64,000 bases of DNA from JBOFIQ01 sp051654905 (GTDB taxonomy: Bacteria; Actinomycetota; Actinomycetes; Propionibacteriales; Propionibacteriaceae), in the NCBI GenBank assembly GCA_051654905.1, contig JBOFYY010000111.1:124001-188000 (forward strand), given 5' to 3'. Positions 48,915 through 57,501 of this stretch are shown here, one piece after another. Within the stretch, counting starts at the first letter, position 1. Each line of letters starts with the position of its first letter. Position numbers and translations under genes: made by a program. The notes under the pieces are model-generated. The model was given only the letters and a program-made list of their open reading frames with translations. It was not told where the DNA came from and did not search any database.

Positions 48915-49892
48915 TTAGAACTTTGCGATCTGAAGTGCTTTGGCAGCAATATCGCCAGCATTGGGCATCCAAATGCTTTCGGCAGCACCAAACGGAAATA
49001 CCGTATCTGGCCCGGTAACACGCGCCACCGGAGCATCAAGCTGCATGAAAGCACGTTCGGTGATTTCTGACATCAATCCGGAAGCAACTCCACCAATACG
49101 CTGTGCTTCTTGGCATACTACGACACGATGTGTCTTATTGACCGATGCGATCACTGTCTCCATATCAATAGGAGCAACAGTACGTAGATCAATAACCTCT
49201 GCCGAAACTCCTTCAGTCGATAGTTGCTCTGCAGCAGTTAACGCTTCTGACACCATTAATCCGTAGGCGATAAGGGTGATATCTGTTCCTTCGCGGCGCA
49301 CTACTGCTTTATCTAGATCAACAGTGTAATGACCTTCTGGAACCTCATCTTTGACCGTACGATACATACGTAGGTGTTCCAAGAAAATAACGGGATCATT
49401 ACTCTCGATAGACGCCAACAATAACCCCTTGGCATCATAAGCAGTCGATGGGATAACTACACGTAGTCCTGGAGTGCAGGCAAATAATGCCTCCATATTG
49501 TCTGAGTGCAACTCTGGAGTATGTACACCCCCACCAAAAGGAGCCCTAATGACCATCGGCATATTTCGGGTACCCCCGTAACGGTAACGCCACCTAGAAA
49601 TCTGAGCTACGACGGCATCCATAGCTTCTAGGAAAAAGCCTGCAAATTGTATTTCTGGAACTGGACGAAATCCTTGATCAGCCAGACCGATTGCTAGCCC
49701 TAAAATGCCTGATTCTGCCAACGGTGTATCAAATACCCGTTCTTCACCATGTTTTTTCTGTAGCCCATCAGTGATTCGAAATACCCCACCGTTAAAACCA
49801 ACGTCTTCACCAAAAGCAAGTACCTTATCGTCGCCAGCAAGTGCGACATCCAGCGCGTCTGTGACGGCCTGAGCAAGAGTCATCTCGACCAT
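48915..49892 (-). CDS. 2-Oxo acid dehydrogenase E1 beta subunit
   Basis: A 325-residue E1 beta. Marks are VLAFGEDVGFNGGVFRITDGL and TPLAESGILGLAIGLADQGFRPVPEIQF. The frame is open to 49925 and would overlap E1 alpha by 32 bp, but AAGGAGG 9 nt before the ATG at 49892 fixes the start one base after the E1 alpha stop. With E1 alpha it forms the thiamine-dependent decarboxylase. Its close resemblance in style to Firmicutes PdhB is noted, not proven. Confidence 0.94.
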   Translation of the reverse strand: MVEMTLAQAVTDALDVALAGDDKVLAFGEDVGFNGGVFRITDGLQKKHGEERVFDTPLAESGILGLAIGLADQGFRPVPEIQFAGFFLEAMDAVVAQISRWRYRYGGTRNMPMVIRAPFGGGVHTPELHSDNMEALFACTPGLRVVIPSTAYDAKGLLLASIESNDPVIFLEHLRMYRTVKDEVPEGHYTVDLDKAVVRREGTDITLIAYGLMVSEALTAAEQLSTEGVSAEVIDLRTVAPIDMETVIASVNKTHRVVVCQEAQRIGGVASGLMSEITERAFMQLDAPVARVTGPDTVFPFGAAESIWMPNAGDIAAKALQIAKF

Positions 49893-49893
49893 A

Positions 49894-51003
49894 TCAGTTG
49901 GCCTCCTTCGCGGCGTAAAACTCAATTTGCTCTTTAATATTTTGAGGAGCTACTTCATACATATGTTCTAGTAATTCAGTGACCTTCATAGCTGGGGTCT
50001 TTGCCATTAGAGCTAGCTCCGTTTTCATCGTAGCCTTCAGCTCTTCTTCAATAGCTTTTTCATCCTCTGCAGTCCAGAGGTTCTTGGACTCAAGATATGC
50101 CCGCAAACGACGGAGTCCTGACTTTTCTGCCCATTCGGCAACTTCTTCATCACTGCGATAACGCTTAGCATCATCGGACATCGTATGGTTACCAGTACGA
50201 TAAGTAAGAGATTCGATAACAACTGGCCCGTTACCTGCAATAGCGTAATCTCGAGCCATCTTAGTTGCTATGTACAGAGCTACTGGATCATTACCATCTA
50301 CGCGGAGCGCTGGAATACCAGCTGCTACAGCCTTTTGTGCAAGAGTAACAGCAGCTGTCTGCTTGGAAATCGGCACCGAAATGGCATAGAGATTATTCTG
50401 AATAATCGTTACCATAGGAGCCTTATAGACGCCTGCAAAGTTAATTCCTTCGTAGAAGTCTCCTTGGCTAGTAGCACCATCTCCCAGATACAACATGACA
50501 ATGTTCTTCTCGTCATTAAGTTTCTTAGCAAGAGCAACACCTGCAGCATGGGGAACGTGTCCGCCAACAATAACTTGTGGCATCCAAGCATTGATCTCAC
50601 GATCAATTTGGTTTCCAGCCATATGTCCCTTCCACCACAAGAAAGCCTTATGCATAGGCACTCCGTGTTTAATGAGAGGTGCTAGATCGCGATAAGTTGG
50701 GACTAGGAAATCTCCTTTTTCCAGAGCTTTCAAAGTAGCGAATTGAGATGCCTCTTGCCCCCCAGCTGGAGCATAGTTTCCAAGAGTTCCTTGTCTATTG
50801 AGTAAAACCATCCGCTCATCAAACTTCTGCGCCCATACTAAATCTCGCATGAGATCGACAAGAAGCTCATCAGTGATGGTCTTCATACTCTCTTGATCGA
50901 CGACATTTCCATCAGCATCCAAAACTTGGATCGCCGGGAATGCGTCACTGTAGCTAGTAGTACTAGCAGCCAAGTCAATGTTGGCCAGCGGCATTGCTGT
51001 CAT
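49894..51003 (-). CDS. 2-Oxo acid dehydrogenase E1 alpha subunit
   Basis: A 369-residue thiamine-diphosphate subunit and first gene of the operon. The thiamine motif is YLGDGATSQGDFYEGINFAG; NRQGTLGNYAPAGGQEASQ and PTYRDLAPLIKHGVP resemble PdhA of Bacillus and lactobacilli. The sequence thus leans towards a pyruvate-type complex, while the downstream ptb-buk pair leans towards branched-chain acids; I leave both open. GAGGA lies 9 nt before the ATG. A TTGACG at 51083-51078 on the minus strand might be a -35 element, but no good -10 is spaced to it. Confidence 0.93.
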   Translation of the reverse strand: MTAMPLANIDLAASTTSYSDAFPAIQVLDADGNVVDQESMKTITDELLVDLMRDLVWAQKFDERMVLLNRQGTLGNYAPAGGQEASQFATLKALEKGDFLVPTYRDLAPLIKHGVPMHKAFLWWKGHMAGNQIDREINAWMPQVIVGGHVPHAAGVALAKKLNDEKNIVMLYLGDGATSQGDFYEGINFAGVYKAPMVTIIQNNLYAISVPISKQTAAVTLAQKAVAAGIPALRVDGNDPVALYIATKMARDYAIAGNGPVVIESLTYRTGNHTMSDDAKRYRSDEEVAEWAEKSGLRRLRAYLESKNLWTAEDEKAIEEELKATMKTELALMAKTPAMKVTELLEHMYEVAPQNIKEQIEFYAAKEAN

Positions 51004-51169
51004 GTACGTAAATCCTCACTTATGAAAAGTGGCTACATTATGTTACCAAAACTGAGGCTAAGCTGACTTTTTAACTACGTCAACTACTTAATATAAAATT
51101 TATGGGATCATCAATTTTACCACCGCAGGTTGAGCATAAAACTTTTCCTTCCACGAACAACCAACTAGG

Positions 51170-51517
51170 TTAAGCCGCAAAAGAAGAGGGTTCCTTCTGA
51201 AGCACCGGAAGTGTAGAGAGATCAACAGATGACTGTAACTTTTCTTCTTTCCGAGGTCTACCACGTAGCCGTTTCCGCGCGATAATGACTCCTTCGGAAA
51301 AGAGTTCACCGCCCCATACGCCATGAGGTTCAGCACGTTCTAGCGCACCAACTAAACATGCCACCTGTTGAGGACAAGCCTGACATATTGCTTTCGCTTT
51401 TTCCACATCTTTGGGAATATCAGCAAAAAATATGTCGGGGTCAACAAAATGACACGGAAGACCTTTAGCAAAAATAATTTGTTCGTCAAGGGACTCGGTA
51501 AAAGCAAGGACTGACAT
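51170..51517 (-). CDS. whiB7: WhiB7-type antibiotic-resistance regulator
   Basis: A 115-residue WhiB protein. Cys22, Cys45, Cys48 and Cys54 bind the iron-sulfur cluster; HGVWGGELF is the turn motif; and RGRPRK (about residues 85-90) is the AT-hook that defines WhiB7. WhiB7 activates intrinsic resistance genes when ribosome-targeting drugs are present. The C-terminal tail after the AT-hook (about 25 residues) is longer than usual. It lies next to uvrD2, as in mycobacteria. The leader holds a uORF and a terminator. Confidence 0.95.
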   Translation of the reverse strand: MSVLAFTESLDEQIIFAKGLPCHFVDPDIFFADIPKDVEKAKAICQACPQQVACLVGALERAEPHGVWGGELFSEGVIIARKRLRGRPRKEEKLQSSVDLSTLPVLQKEPSSFAA

Positions 51518-51572
51518 AGGATTTCTCTCGGTTTATTAAATTTCGATCTTTTTTCATTTCAATGTGACCGAG

Positions 51573-51608
51573 AAACACAAAAACCGTGAATCCCAGTCGG
51601 ATCCACGG
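51573..51608 (-). terminator. whiB7 leader attenuator (intrinsic terminator)
   Basis: On the minus strand a 10-bp stem (arms 51608-51599 and 51593-51584, CCGTGGATCC/GGATTCACGG with one G-U pair) and a 5-nt loop are followed by TTTTTGTGTTT. It lies 20-55 nt after the uORF stop and about 60 nt before whiB7, so transcripts would end before the coding region unless the stem is prevented. Confidence 0.85.
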
Positions 51609-51620
51609 CCTAAAAGGTAC

Positions 51621-51636
51621 TGGTGTAACTACACCA
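51621..51636 (-). other. Hairpin over the uORF stop codon
   Basis: A perfect inverted repeat TGGTGTA-AC-TACACCA spans the last codons and the TAG stop of the leader ORF. A ribosome at the stop codon would melt it. It may pace ribosome release or shield the region between uORF and terminator. Confidence 0.6.
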
Positions 51637-51844
51637 CAACCTCCCAGTAGGGATCCAGACGCAGCTGGCGCTTAATATTCAATAGATTGCTGCCAATACG
51701 CTTGCCATGGATAAGGCGATCTATGCCATATCCTGCTTCGCTACGGGCGCTAACTACTTCTGCCAAAAATGTCGGTAGGAGCAAAGCAGCAACAAGCCAG
51801 AAGGCGCGCAAAAGCATCATTGAAACGGTGATGTTGTTAATCAT
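51629..51844 (-). CDS. whiB7 leader ORF (uORF), 71 codons
   Basis: An ORF of 71 codons in the whiB7 leader, beginning MINNITVSMMLLRAFW and ending RQLRLDPYWEVVV. AAGGAGG lies exactly 9 nt before the ATG, one of the best ribosome binding sites in the window, so it is surely translated. An N-terminal hydrophobic stretch (LLRAFWLVAALLLPTFLAEV) is followed by a basic segment. It is probably a sensing peptide whose translation controls the downstream terminator, as shown for whiB7 leaders in mycobacteria; a separate protein role cannot be excluded. Confidence 0.8.
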   Translation of the reverse strand: MINNITVSMMLLRAFWLVAALLLPTFLAEVVSARSEAGYGIDRLIHGKRIGSNLLNIKRQLRLDPYWEVVV

Positions 51845-51936
51845 GAAACTGCGCCTCCTTACTTAATCGATGCCGATTTACCCCATCAAGAATGGGATCG
51901 ACGTATGTCAGATAGCCCAGTTGAGCTACTACTTAA

Positions 51937-51977
51937 ACCTTAGAGAATCCAAATGAGATTACGCAACTTATTTTTTG
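51937..51977 (-). promoter_or_regulatory. Candidate whiB7 promoter with AT-rich element
   Basis: On the minus strand TTGCGT (51966-51961) and TAAGGT (51942-51937) are 18 bp apart, and CAAAAAATAAG (51977-51967) directly precedes the -35. WhiB7 is known to bind AT-rich DNA just upstream of the -35 of its targets, including its own promoter. The start would be near 51930, giving a leader of about 410 nt. Confidence 0.5.
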
Positions 51978-52010
51978 AAAGTTTCCAAACTGTAATAAAT
52001 CCAGCACTAA

Positions 52011-54104
52011 TTATTCTTCTCTCAACAGTTCTAAAATACTGTCGCCATAACGAGAAAGTTTACTAGCGCCAACCCCTGGAATACGCAGCAGTTCGCGCTC
52101 ATTAGTAGGCATAGCTTCAGCAATAGCGATGATCGTCGCGTCTGTAAAAATGCAATAGGCAGGAATCTTTGCTGCGCTAGCTTCTTGCCGACGCCATTCT
52201 CGTAGTCTCTCTAAAACTTGTTCATCATAATTAGCTTCACATTCAAGATGCCGTCCAATTTTACGTTCAGCGCTATCTGTTAATCGTCCCTGACAAATAC
52301 GACACATCTGAGCTAGTACCGTACCGCGACGTCGACTAGTTGCAGTTGCGGCTTTTACTTGCTTTCGCGCGCTAGAAGCAGGCACAACCTGCTCAAGGAA
52401 TCGTGATACTGACCGCGTTCCAGAATCGCCATGACGCCCCTGCGACCAGCTCAGTCGTAAGTAAGAACGAGCACGCGTAACTCCCACGTAAAGTAACCGT
52501 TGTTCTTCAGCAAGATCTGCTGGCGAAGTTGCTAGCGCAAAGGGAATAGTTCCTTCATGAGCCCCAAAAATGGCTACAGCATCCCATTCCAACCCCTTGG
52601 CTGAATGCAGTGTGGCAAGTGTAACTCCTTGCGCGGTAGGAACACACTGAGCAGCAGCCAGCGCATCTAGTTCTTCGACCACATCACCTAACGTGGCTAC
52701 CTGTTGGTCTATCTGTTTTCTATCGGCAGCGACATCTTCAGCTACTGCAACTAGCGCAGATAAAGATTCCCAACGCTCACGAACTGCACCTGCCGCAACT
52801 GGCGCCTCTTGCGACCAGCCCATAGTTTCCAAAATATGTTTAACTTGCGAAACTCCATCGACGATATTGCTGTTATCGGAAGCAGTTTCAGGTATCAATC
52901 GAGCAGCAGCACGTAACGATAGCAATGCTTGTTTGACCTCGGCTCGGTCATAAAACTTCTCGGCGCCTCTGACAAGATAGGGGATACCTTGTGCGGTTAG
53001 TGCAGCTTCTAGCAGTGGAGATTGTGCATTTATCCGAAATAGAACTGCCATCTGGCGATATTCAATGCCACGGTCAGCACATTCCTTCAGCCATTGCGCA
53101 ACAGCTGCTGCTTCATCGGGTTCATTAGCACAACAATCAAAGACTGGCTCTACCCCAGATGCTCGCTGAGCTACTAGCTTTACGCCTTCATTACGAGTAG
53201 CTATGACCTTATTAGCAAGAGAAACTATCTGCGGCGTCGAACGATAGTTGCGTACTAAGGTGAGCGTAGTTACTGCTGGGAAGCGTTGCTGGAAGGTGGT
53301 CAAGAATCTAGATTGAGCGCCAGCAAAACTATGAATTGTCTGAGCGGGATCTCCTACTACACATAAATCTCGAGATTCGCCCCGCCACAGGTGTAACAGC
53401 GTTTCTTGTAGCGGCGATACGTCTTGGTATTCGTCGACAACAAAATGACGGTACTGTCGTCGCACTTCATCAGCGATTTGAGGATGTTCGCTTAATAGTG
53501 CCGCATTACACAGCAAAATATCGTCAAAATCGACGAGTCCTCGGTCTCGTTTTAATTCCTCATAGGTAGCAAAAACTCTTGCTACTGCCGTAGGTTCTAG
53601 TGTTGCTACTTCTCTTTTAGCTAATCGAGATAGTTCAACATAAGAATCCATCGTGATGTTAGAAACTTTCGACCAGCTGATTTCTCCTACTAAATCGCGT
53701 AATGCCGCAGTATCGACTGGAACTTTGACCCGTCCAGCAGCTTCGGCTACCAATGCCATCTTATTATTGACAATACGGGGAAACTCGGCTCGATAAGCTC
53801 GCGGCCAAAAGTATTGACATTGTCTTAGTGCAGCAGAGTGAAATGTTCTAGCTTGTACGCTTCCTACGCCTAGATCCTGCAGCCTTGACCGCATTTCTCC
53901 AGCAGCACGCGTGGTAAACGTTACTGCTAAAACTGCTCTGGGATCATATCTGGCGATGGCACATGCGTAGGCTATCCGGTGCGTAATAGCACGGGTTTTG
54001 CCAGTTCCTGCCCCAGCAATGACAACTGTGGGTGCTGTAAGCGAGGTAGCTACCAGACGTTGCTCTGGATCAAGATTAGCTAGCAGGGATTCAGGTTCAC
54101 TCAC
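52011..54104 (-). CDS. uvrD2: UvrD2-type DNA helicase with HRDC domain
   Basis: A 697-residue superfamily 1 helicase. Motifs are I AGAGTGKTRAITHRIA, II VDEYQDVSPLQETLL, III VGDPAQTIHSFAGA, and the V/VI region VTLATLHSAKGLEWDAV and LLYVGVTRARSYL. The C-terminus has a CxxC...H...C metal-type motif (CRICQGRL, HLECEAN) and an HRDC domain (LLRIPGVGASKLSRYGDSIL), the layout of actinobacterial UvrD2. It lies upstream of whiB7 in the same direction and is divergent from recC. Confidence 0.94.
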   Translation of the reverse strand: MSEPESLLANLDPEQRLVATSLTAPTVVIAGAGTGKTRAITHRIAYACAIARYDPRAVLAVTFTTRAAGEMRSRLQDLGVGSVQARTFHSAALRQCQYFWPRAYRAEFPRIVNNKMALVAEAAGRVKVPVDTAALRDLVGEISWSKVSNITMDSYVELSRLAKREVATLEPTAVARVFATYEELKRDRGLVDFDDILLCNAALLSEHPQIADEVRRQYRHFVVDEYQDVSPLQETLLHLWRGESRDLCVVGDPAQTIHSFAGAQSRFLTTFQQRFPAVTTLTLVRNYRSTPQIVSLANKVIATRNEGVKLVAQRASGVEPVFDCCANEPDEAAAVAQWLKECADRGIEYRQMAVLFRINAQSPLLEAALTAQGIPYLVRGAEKFYDRAEVKQALLSLRAAARLIPETASDNSNIVDGVSQVKHILETMGWSQEAPVAAGAVRERWESLSALVAVAEDVAADRKQIDQQVATLGDVVEELDALAAAQCVPTAQGVTLATLHSAKGLEWDAVAIFGAHEGTIPFALATSPADLAEEQRLLYVGVTRARSYLRLSWSQGRHGDSGTRSVSRFLEQVVPASSARKQVKAATATSRRRGTVLAQMCRICQGRLTDSAERKIGRHLECEANYDEQVLERLREWRRQEASAAKIPAYCIFTDATIIAIAEAMPTNERELLRIPGVGASKLSRYGDSILELLREE

Positions 54105-54219
54105 CTAGTCGAGATTAGACGGTTCTGTTCAATACGTCAGATCGCAGCGCTAAATTTCTCGCTGTGTTTTTAGTAATTACCGTGACTAACATATTTAGCA
54201 TCTTGCCTTCCCATCGAAA

Positions 54220-57200
54220 ATGTCAGTGCTAACCGGTAAGTTCATCTCTATGGCTCTTGCATCTGCTGCTACCTCAGGTATCCATGTTGTTCGCGCGGAT
54301 TCGCTAGCAGCGCTTGTCACGATGCTCGCTGCAGATCTTAGCGGGACGCGAACCGATCCATTCGCAACCGACATCATTGTTACTCCTAGCGGCGGCGTCC
54401 AAAGATGGATTCAACAGCAACTAGCGCAACAATTAGGAGCTGGCTCTAATGGCGACGGAATCTGTGCTGGTATTGATTTTCTTTCACTATCGCATCTTTT
54501 AGAACGAACCCAGCAAGCCGTCCTGCCAGAACTTGAAAACCTTTGGGACCCAGCACAACTTACTTGGCATATTTTGGCTGAAATTGATGTTTTACCTGAT
54601 ACTTCTTGGAGCCACTTCTTAACCGCTTATCTTGCTAAAAACGCTAAAGCAACGTTGCCCGGGCAACGTTTGGCAGCTGCCAAACGTATTGCAGCTATCT
54701 GGCATAACTATGCCCAAGAGTGTCCATCTTTACTGAGCCGATGGAGCGCTGAAAATGATGTTGATCACAACGGAGCAGCCCTTTGTGAACCAGATCAATG
54801 GCAGCCACATCTATGGCGGGCGGTGCGAGCTCGGATAGGAACTTTAGATCTGGTTCAGCAGCAGCAAACTTTACAAGATCTCTACAAGTCTGCACCCGTA
54901 CCAGGTTTGCCTACTGTTTTAACTTTTATCGCCCCCAAAAGAGTTTCTAGATCTCAACAGGAGCTAATCTCGGCAATAAGTAACCATCATCGTATTAACG
55001 TCTTCTTGGTCGATCATTGCCCTGCTATTGCTGCTAACACCATTCCTCAGCAAGAAAATAACCGTCTACAGCATCGGTTAGGGCAAGCTGCTGTAATTGA
55101 ACGAAACTCATGGCTTGAATTAGCTGACACCGATACAGTGCTTCCGCCCCAAGAACGTGCCGCCACCAGACTGGGACTCGTGCAGAAAGCAGTAGCAACT
55201 GACGCCAATTTTGTAGACTTCCCTGCCGTATTTGACTCCTCTTTTTCGCTTCACGTATCGCATGATCCAGCTAGGCAAATCGAAGTTCTTCGTGATGAAC
55301 TCACTCGACTGTTAGAGAATGATCACACTCTAGAACCACGCGATATTGTTGTGCTCTGTCCCCAGTTAGCGACGATAGCCCCGCTGCTTCAGAGCGCCTT
55401 CGAGCCATTATCGCCCGATCTTATCGGTGAAACTTCTCCTCACCCAGGCCGTTCGCTACGGGTACGCATTGCAGACCGTAGCATCGGTCAGCCCAATCCC
55501 CTACTTCAGCTGTTATCTGATCTGCTCGACCTAATTTCGACTCGTATCGATGTCACTGCTGTTATGGATTTCATCGCATCCGATCCAGTAGTATCTCGTT
55601 TCGGTTTTGACGACGAGGCTCTTTCTAGACTCGAGGAACTTATTCGGCGCTCTGGGGTACGTTGGGGTCTAGATGGCTCTCATAGAGCCCACTATGGGGC
55701 GATTGCTGCTGGCTATAACACTTGGCAAGCAGGTCTTGACCGAATGCTCGCTGGAGTAGCTCTAAGTGAAGACACTCTCCTTCCACTTGGATCTACAGCG
55801 CTTCCCCTTGATGATGTCGGCTCTGGAGACGTCGTATTAGTTGGACGCTTAGCCGAGATTATTGAACATATTTCTTTACTAGAAAAAGTGGCGCGCTCTG
55901 TTCATACGATTCATGAGTGGGTCAAGCTGTTCAAAGACTCTCTGCAAGGTCTGACTGAAGTACCTATTAGCGAGGCTTGGCAGTACAACCATGCTTTTAG
56001 TGAATTAAATAACCTTATCGATCAAGCACCGGTAGATTCTCCCAAACTTAGTCTCGGAGATGTTCGTATTCTTCTTACTGAAGCGATGTCTGGAATACCG
56101 CCCCGAGCTGGTTTCGGCACTGGATCGCTAATTATTTGTTCGCCCGATCAACTACGCCATATCAGTCATCGTGTAGTCGTGCTGCTGGGTTTCGATAGCT
56201 CAGTTTTTCCTAGTTCACCACGTATTAATGGCGATAATCTCTTATCTCGTACACCACAGATCGAAGATTTCGATCCTAGATCCTATGACCGTCAGCTACT
56301 TCTTGATGCGGTGATGTCAGCTAAGGATGCTGTCATTATTTTCGGTGAAGGATCTACTGAAAATAATGATAAAGATCTCAAACTTTCTTCACCTATTGCT
56401 GAGTTAGTTTCCTACATAAAGGCCGAAAAAGCTGTATGGAATTGGCATACTCTGCACGCATGGTCGCCCCAATCTTTCGCAGGAGATCTCCCATCCTTCG
56501 ATGCTGGAGCAGCTAAAGGAGCATATGCACTTCGCCAACCACAGCAAGCTATAGCTACTCGTTGGCCACGAATACGACTTACCCCCATCGAACGATCTGA
56601 ACGAATCGATCTGGAAGATTTAATACGAACTATTCAGCACCCAGTAAAGGAACATGTTCGGCTCCGTATGGGGTTACGTATAGTAGATAACGATATTGAT
56701 AATCTCCAAGATCAGATACCGGTAGATCCCGATGGTTTACAGCGATGGAATATCGGAAATCGCGTGCTGCAGCTAGTGAAATCTGGTGTCGAATTTGATA
56801 CAGCACTTAGCGCCGAGTGGCTACGCGGAGAGCTACCTCCTGCTGAACGCGGCAAAATAGTTCTTGCAGAAGTTAGTCAGCAGGTAAAAAGTATTCTTGA
56901 TACGGCCCCTCCTCTAACTGATCCAGAACATCACATAATCGATATTGCAGTAGGTGATCGTAGGATTTGCGGTTCTGTAGTAACTCATGGAAATAGCATT
57001 GTTGATATCTCATACTCAAAACCGTCTGTTCGTCATTTACTCAGAGGCTGGATGCAACTTTTAGCACTGCAACAGAGCAAACCCGGTATCCCCTGGACAT
57101 GGCGCATGATAGGGAAAAATCAGAGCCAAGATATCCCTACAATTCCAAGTTCATGGCTGTTACCACTTTTGCAGAACCTCATAGAGTTCACTGACATGGC

Positions 57201-57501
57201 AACAGTTGAACCATTGCCATTCTTACCGACCCTTTCAGAGCGCTATTTTAATTTACGTCGAGATAACCTCAGCGAAGATGAACTATGGCAAAGAATGAAT
57301 ACCCGTGGATATGCTGGCGTCTTAAGTTGGGATTCCGATACCGACACTGTCTTTAGAAATTACTTCCCGACGCTGTCCGATCTTCGTACAACTTCACCTC
57401 AACTAAGTGATTCTGCTCGTTATAGCGAATCTTCTCGCTTTGGCACTTTATCGCGGCGGATATTTGAACCACTCTTCCAGCATAAGGAAGCTAATCGATG
57501 A
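54220..57501 (+). CDS. recC: Exodeoxyribonuclease V gamma subunit
   Basis: The 1093-residue RecC scaffold, which holds the Chi-scanning channel. The N-terminal helicase-like part starts IIVTPSGGVQRWIQQQLAQQ and has GICAGIDFLSLSHLLE; RIADRSIGQPNPLLQLLSDL, GVRWGLDGSHR and HRVVVLLGFDSSVFPSSPRI are typical RecC stretches, and no intact helicase motifs are present. The start is uncertain, with ATGs at 54220 and 54250 and no good ribosome binding site at either. It overlaps recB by 4 bp. Confidence 0.93.
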   Translation: MSVLTGKFISMALASAATSGIHVVRADSLAALVTMLAADLSGTRTDPFATDIIVTPSGGVQRWIQQQLAQQLGAGSNGDGICAGIDFLSLSHLLERTQQAVLPELENLWDPAQLTWHILAEIDVLPDTSWSHFLTAYLAKNAKATLPGQRLAAAKRIAAIWHNYAQECPSLLSRWSAENDVDHNGAALCEPDQWQPHLWRAVRARIGTLDLVQQQQTLQDLYKSAPVPGLPTVLTFIAPKRVSRSQQELISAISNHHRINVFLVDHCPAIAANTIPQQENNRLQHRLGQAAVIERNSWLELADTDTVLPPQERAATRLGLVQKAVATDANFVDFPAVFDSSFSLHVSHDPARQIEVLRDELTRLLENDHTLEPRDIVVLCPQLATIAPLLQSAFEPLSPDLIGETSPHPGRSLRVRIADRSIGQPNPLLQLLSDLLDLISTRIDVTAVMDFIASDPVVSRFGFDDEALSRLEELIRRSGVRWGLDGSHRAHYGAIAAGYNTWQAGLDRMLAGVALSEDTLLPLGSTALPLDDVGSGDVVLVGRLAEIIEHISLLEKVARSVHTIHEWVKLFKDSLQGLTEVPISEAWQYNHAFSELNNLIDQAPVDSPKLSLGDVRILLTEAMSGIPPRAGFGTGSLIICSPDQLRHISHRVVVLLGFDSSVFPSSPRINGDNLLSRTPQIEDFDPRSYDRQLLLDAVMSAKDAVIIFGEGSTENNDKDLKLSSPIAELVSYIKAEKAVWNWHTLHAWSPQSFAGDLPSFDAGAAKGAYALRQPQQAIATRWPRIRLTPIERSERIDLEDLIRTIQHPVKEHVRLRMGLRIVDNDIDNLQDQIPVDPDGLQRWNIGNRVLQLVKSGVEFDTALSAEWLRGELPPAERGKIVLAEVSQQVKSILDTAPPLTDPEHHIIDIAVGDRRICGSVVTHGNSIVDISYSKPSVRHLLRGWMQLLALQQSKPGIPWTWRMIGKNQSQDIPTIPSSWLLPLLQNLIEFTDMATVEPLPFLPTLSERYFNLRRDNLSEDELWQRMNTRGYAGVLSWDSDTDTVFRNYFPTLSDLRTTSPQLSDSARYSESSRFGTLSRRIFEPLFQHKEANR

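Noticed and set aside
42063..51003. The dehydrogenase operon as a mobile element or genomic island with defined ends
   Set aside because: No integrase, transposase, tRNA target or flanking repeats are visible; foreign origin remains only a hypothesis from gene content.
51078..51083. TTGACG as the -35 of the dehydrogenase operon
   Set aside because: No -10 with more than 3/6 matches lies at proper spacing.
51100..51336. A 78-codon minus-strand ORF overlapping whiB7
   Set aside because: It is an alternate frame of whiB7 and its 3' flank, without family resemblance.
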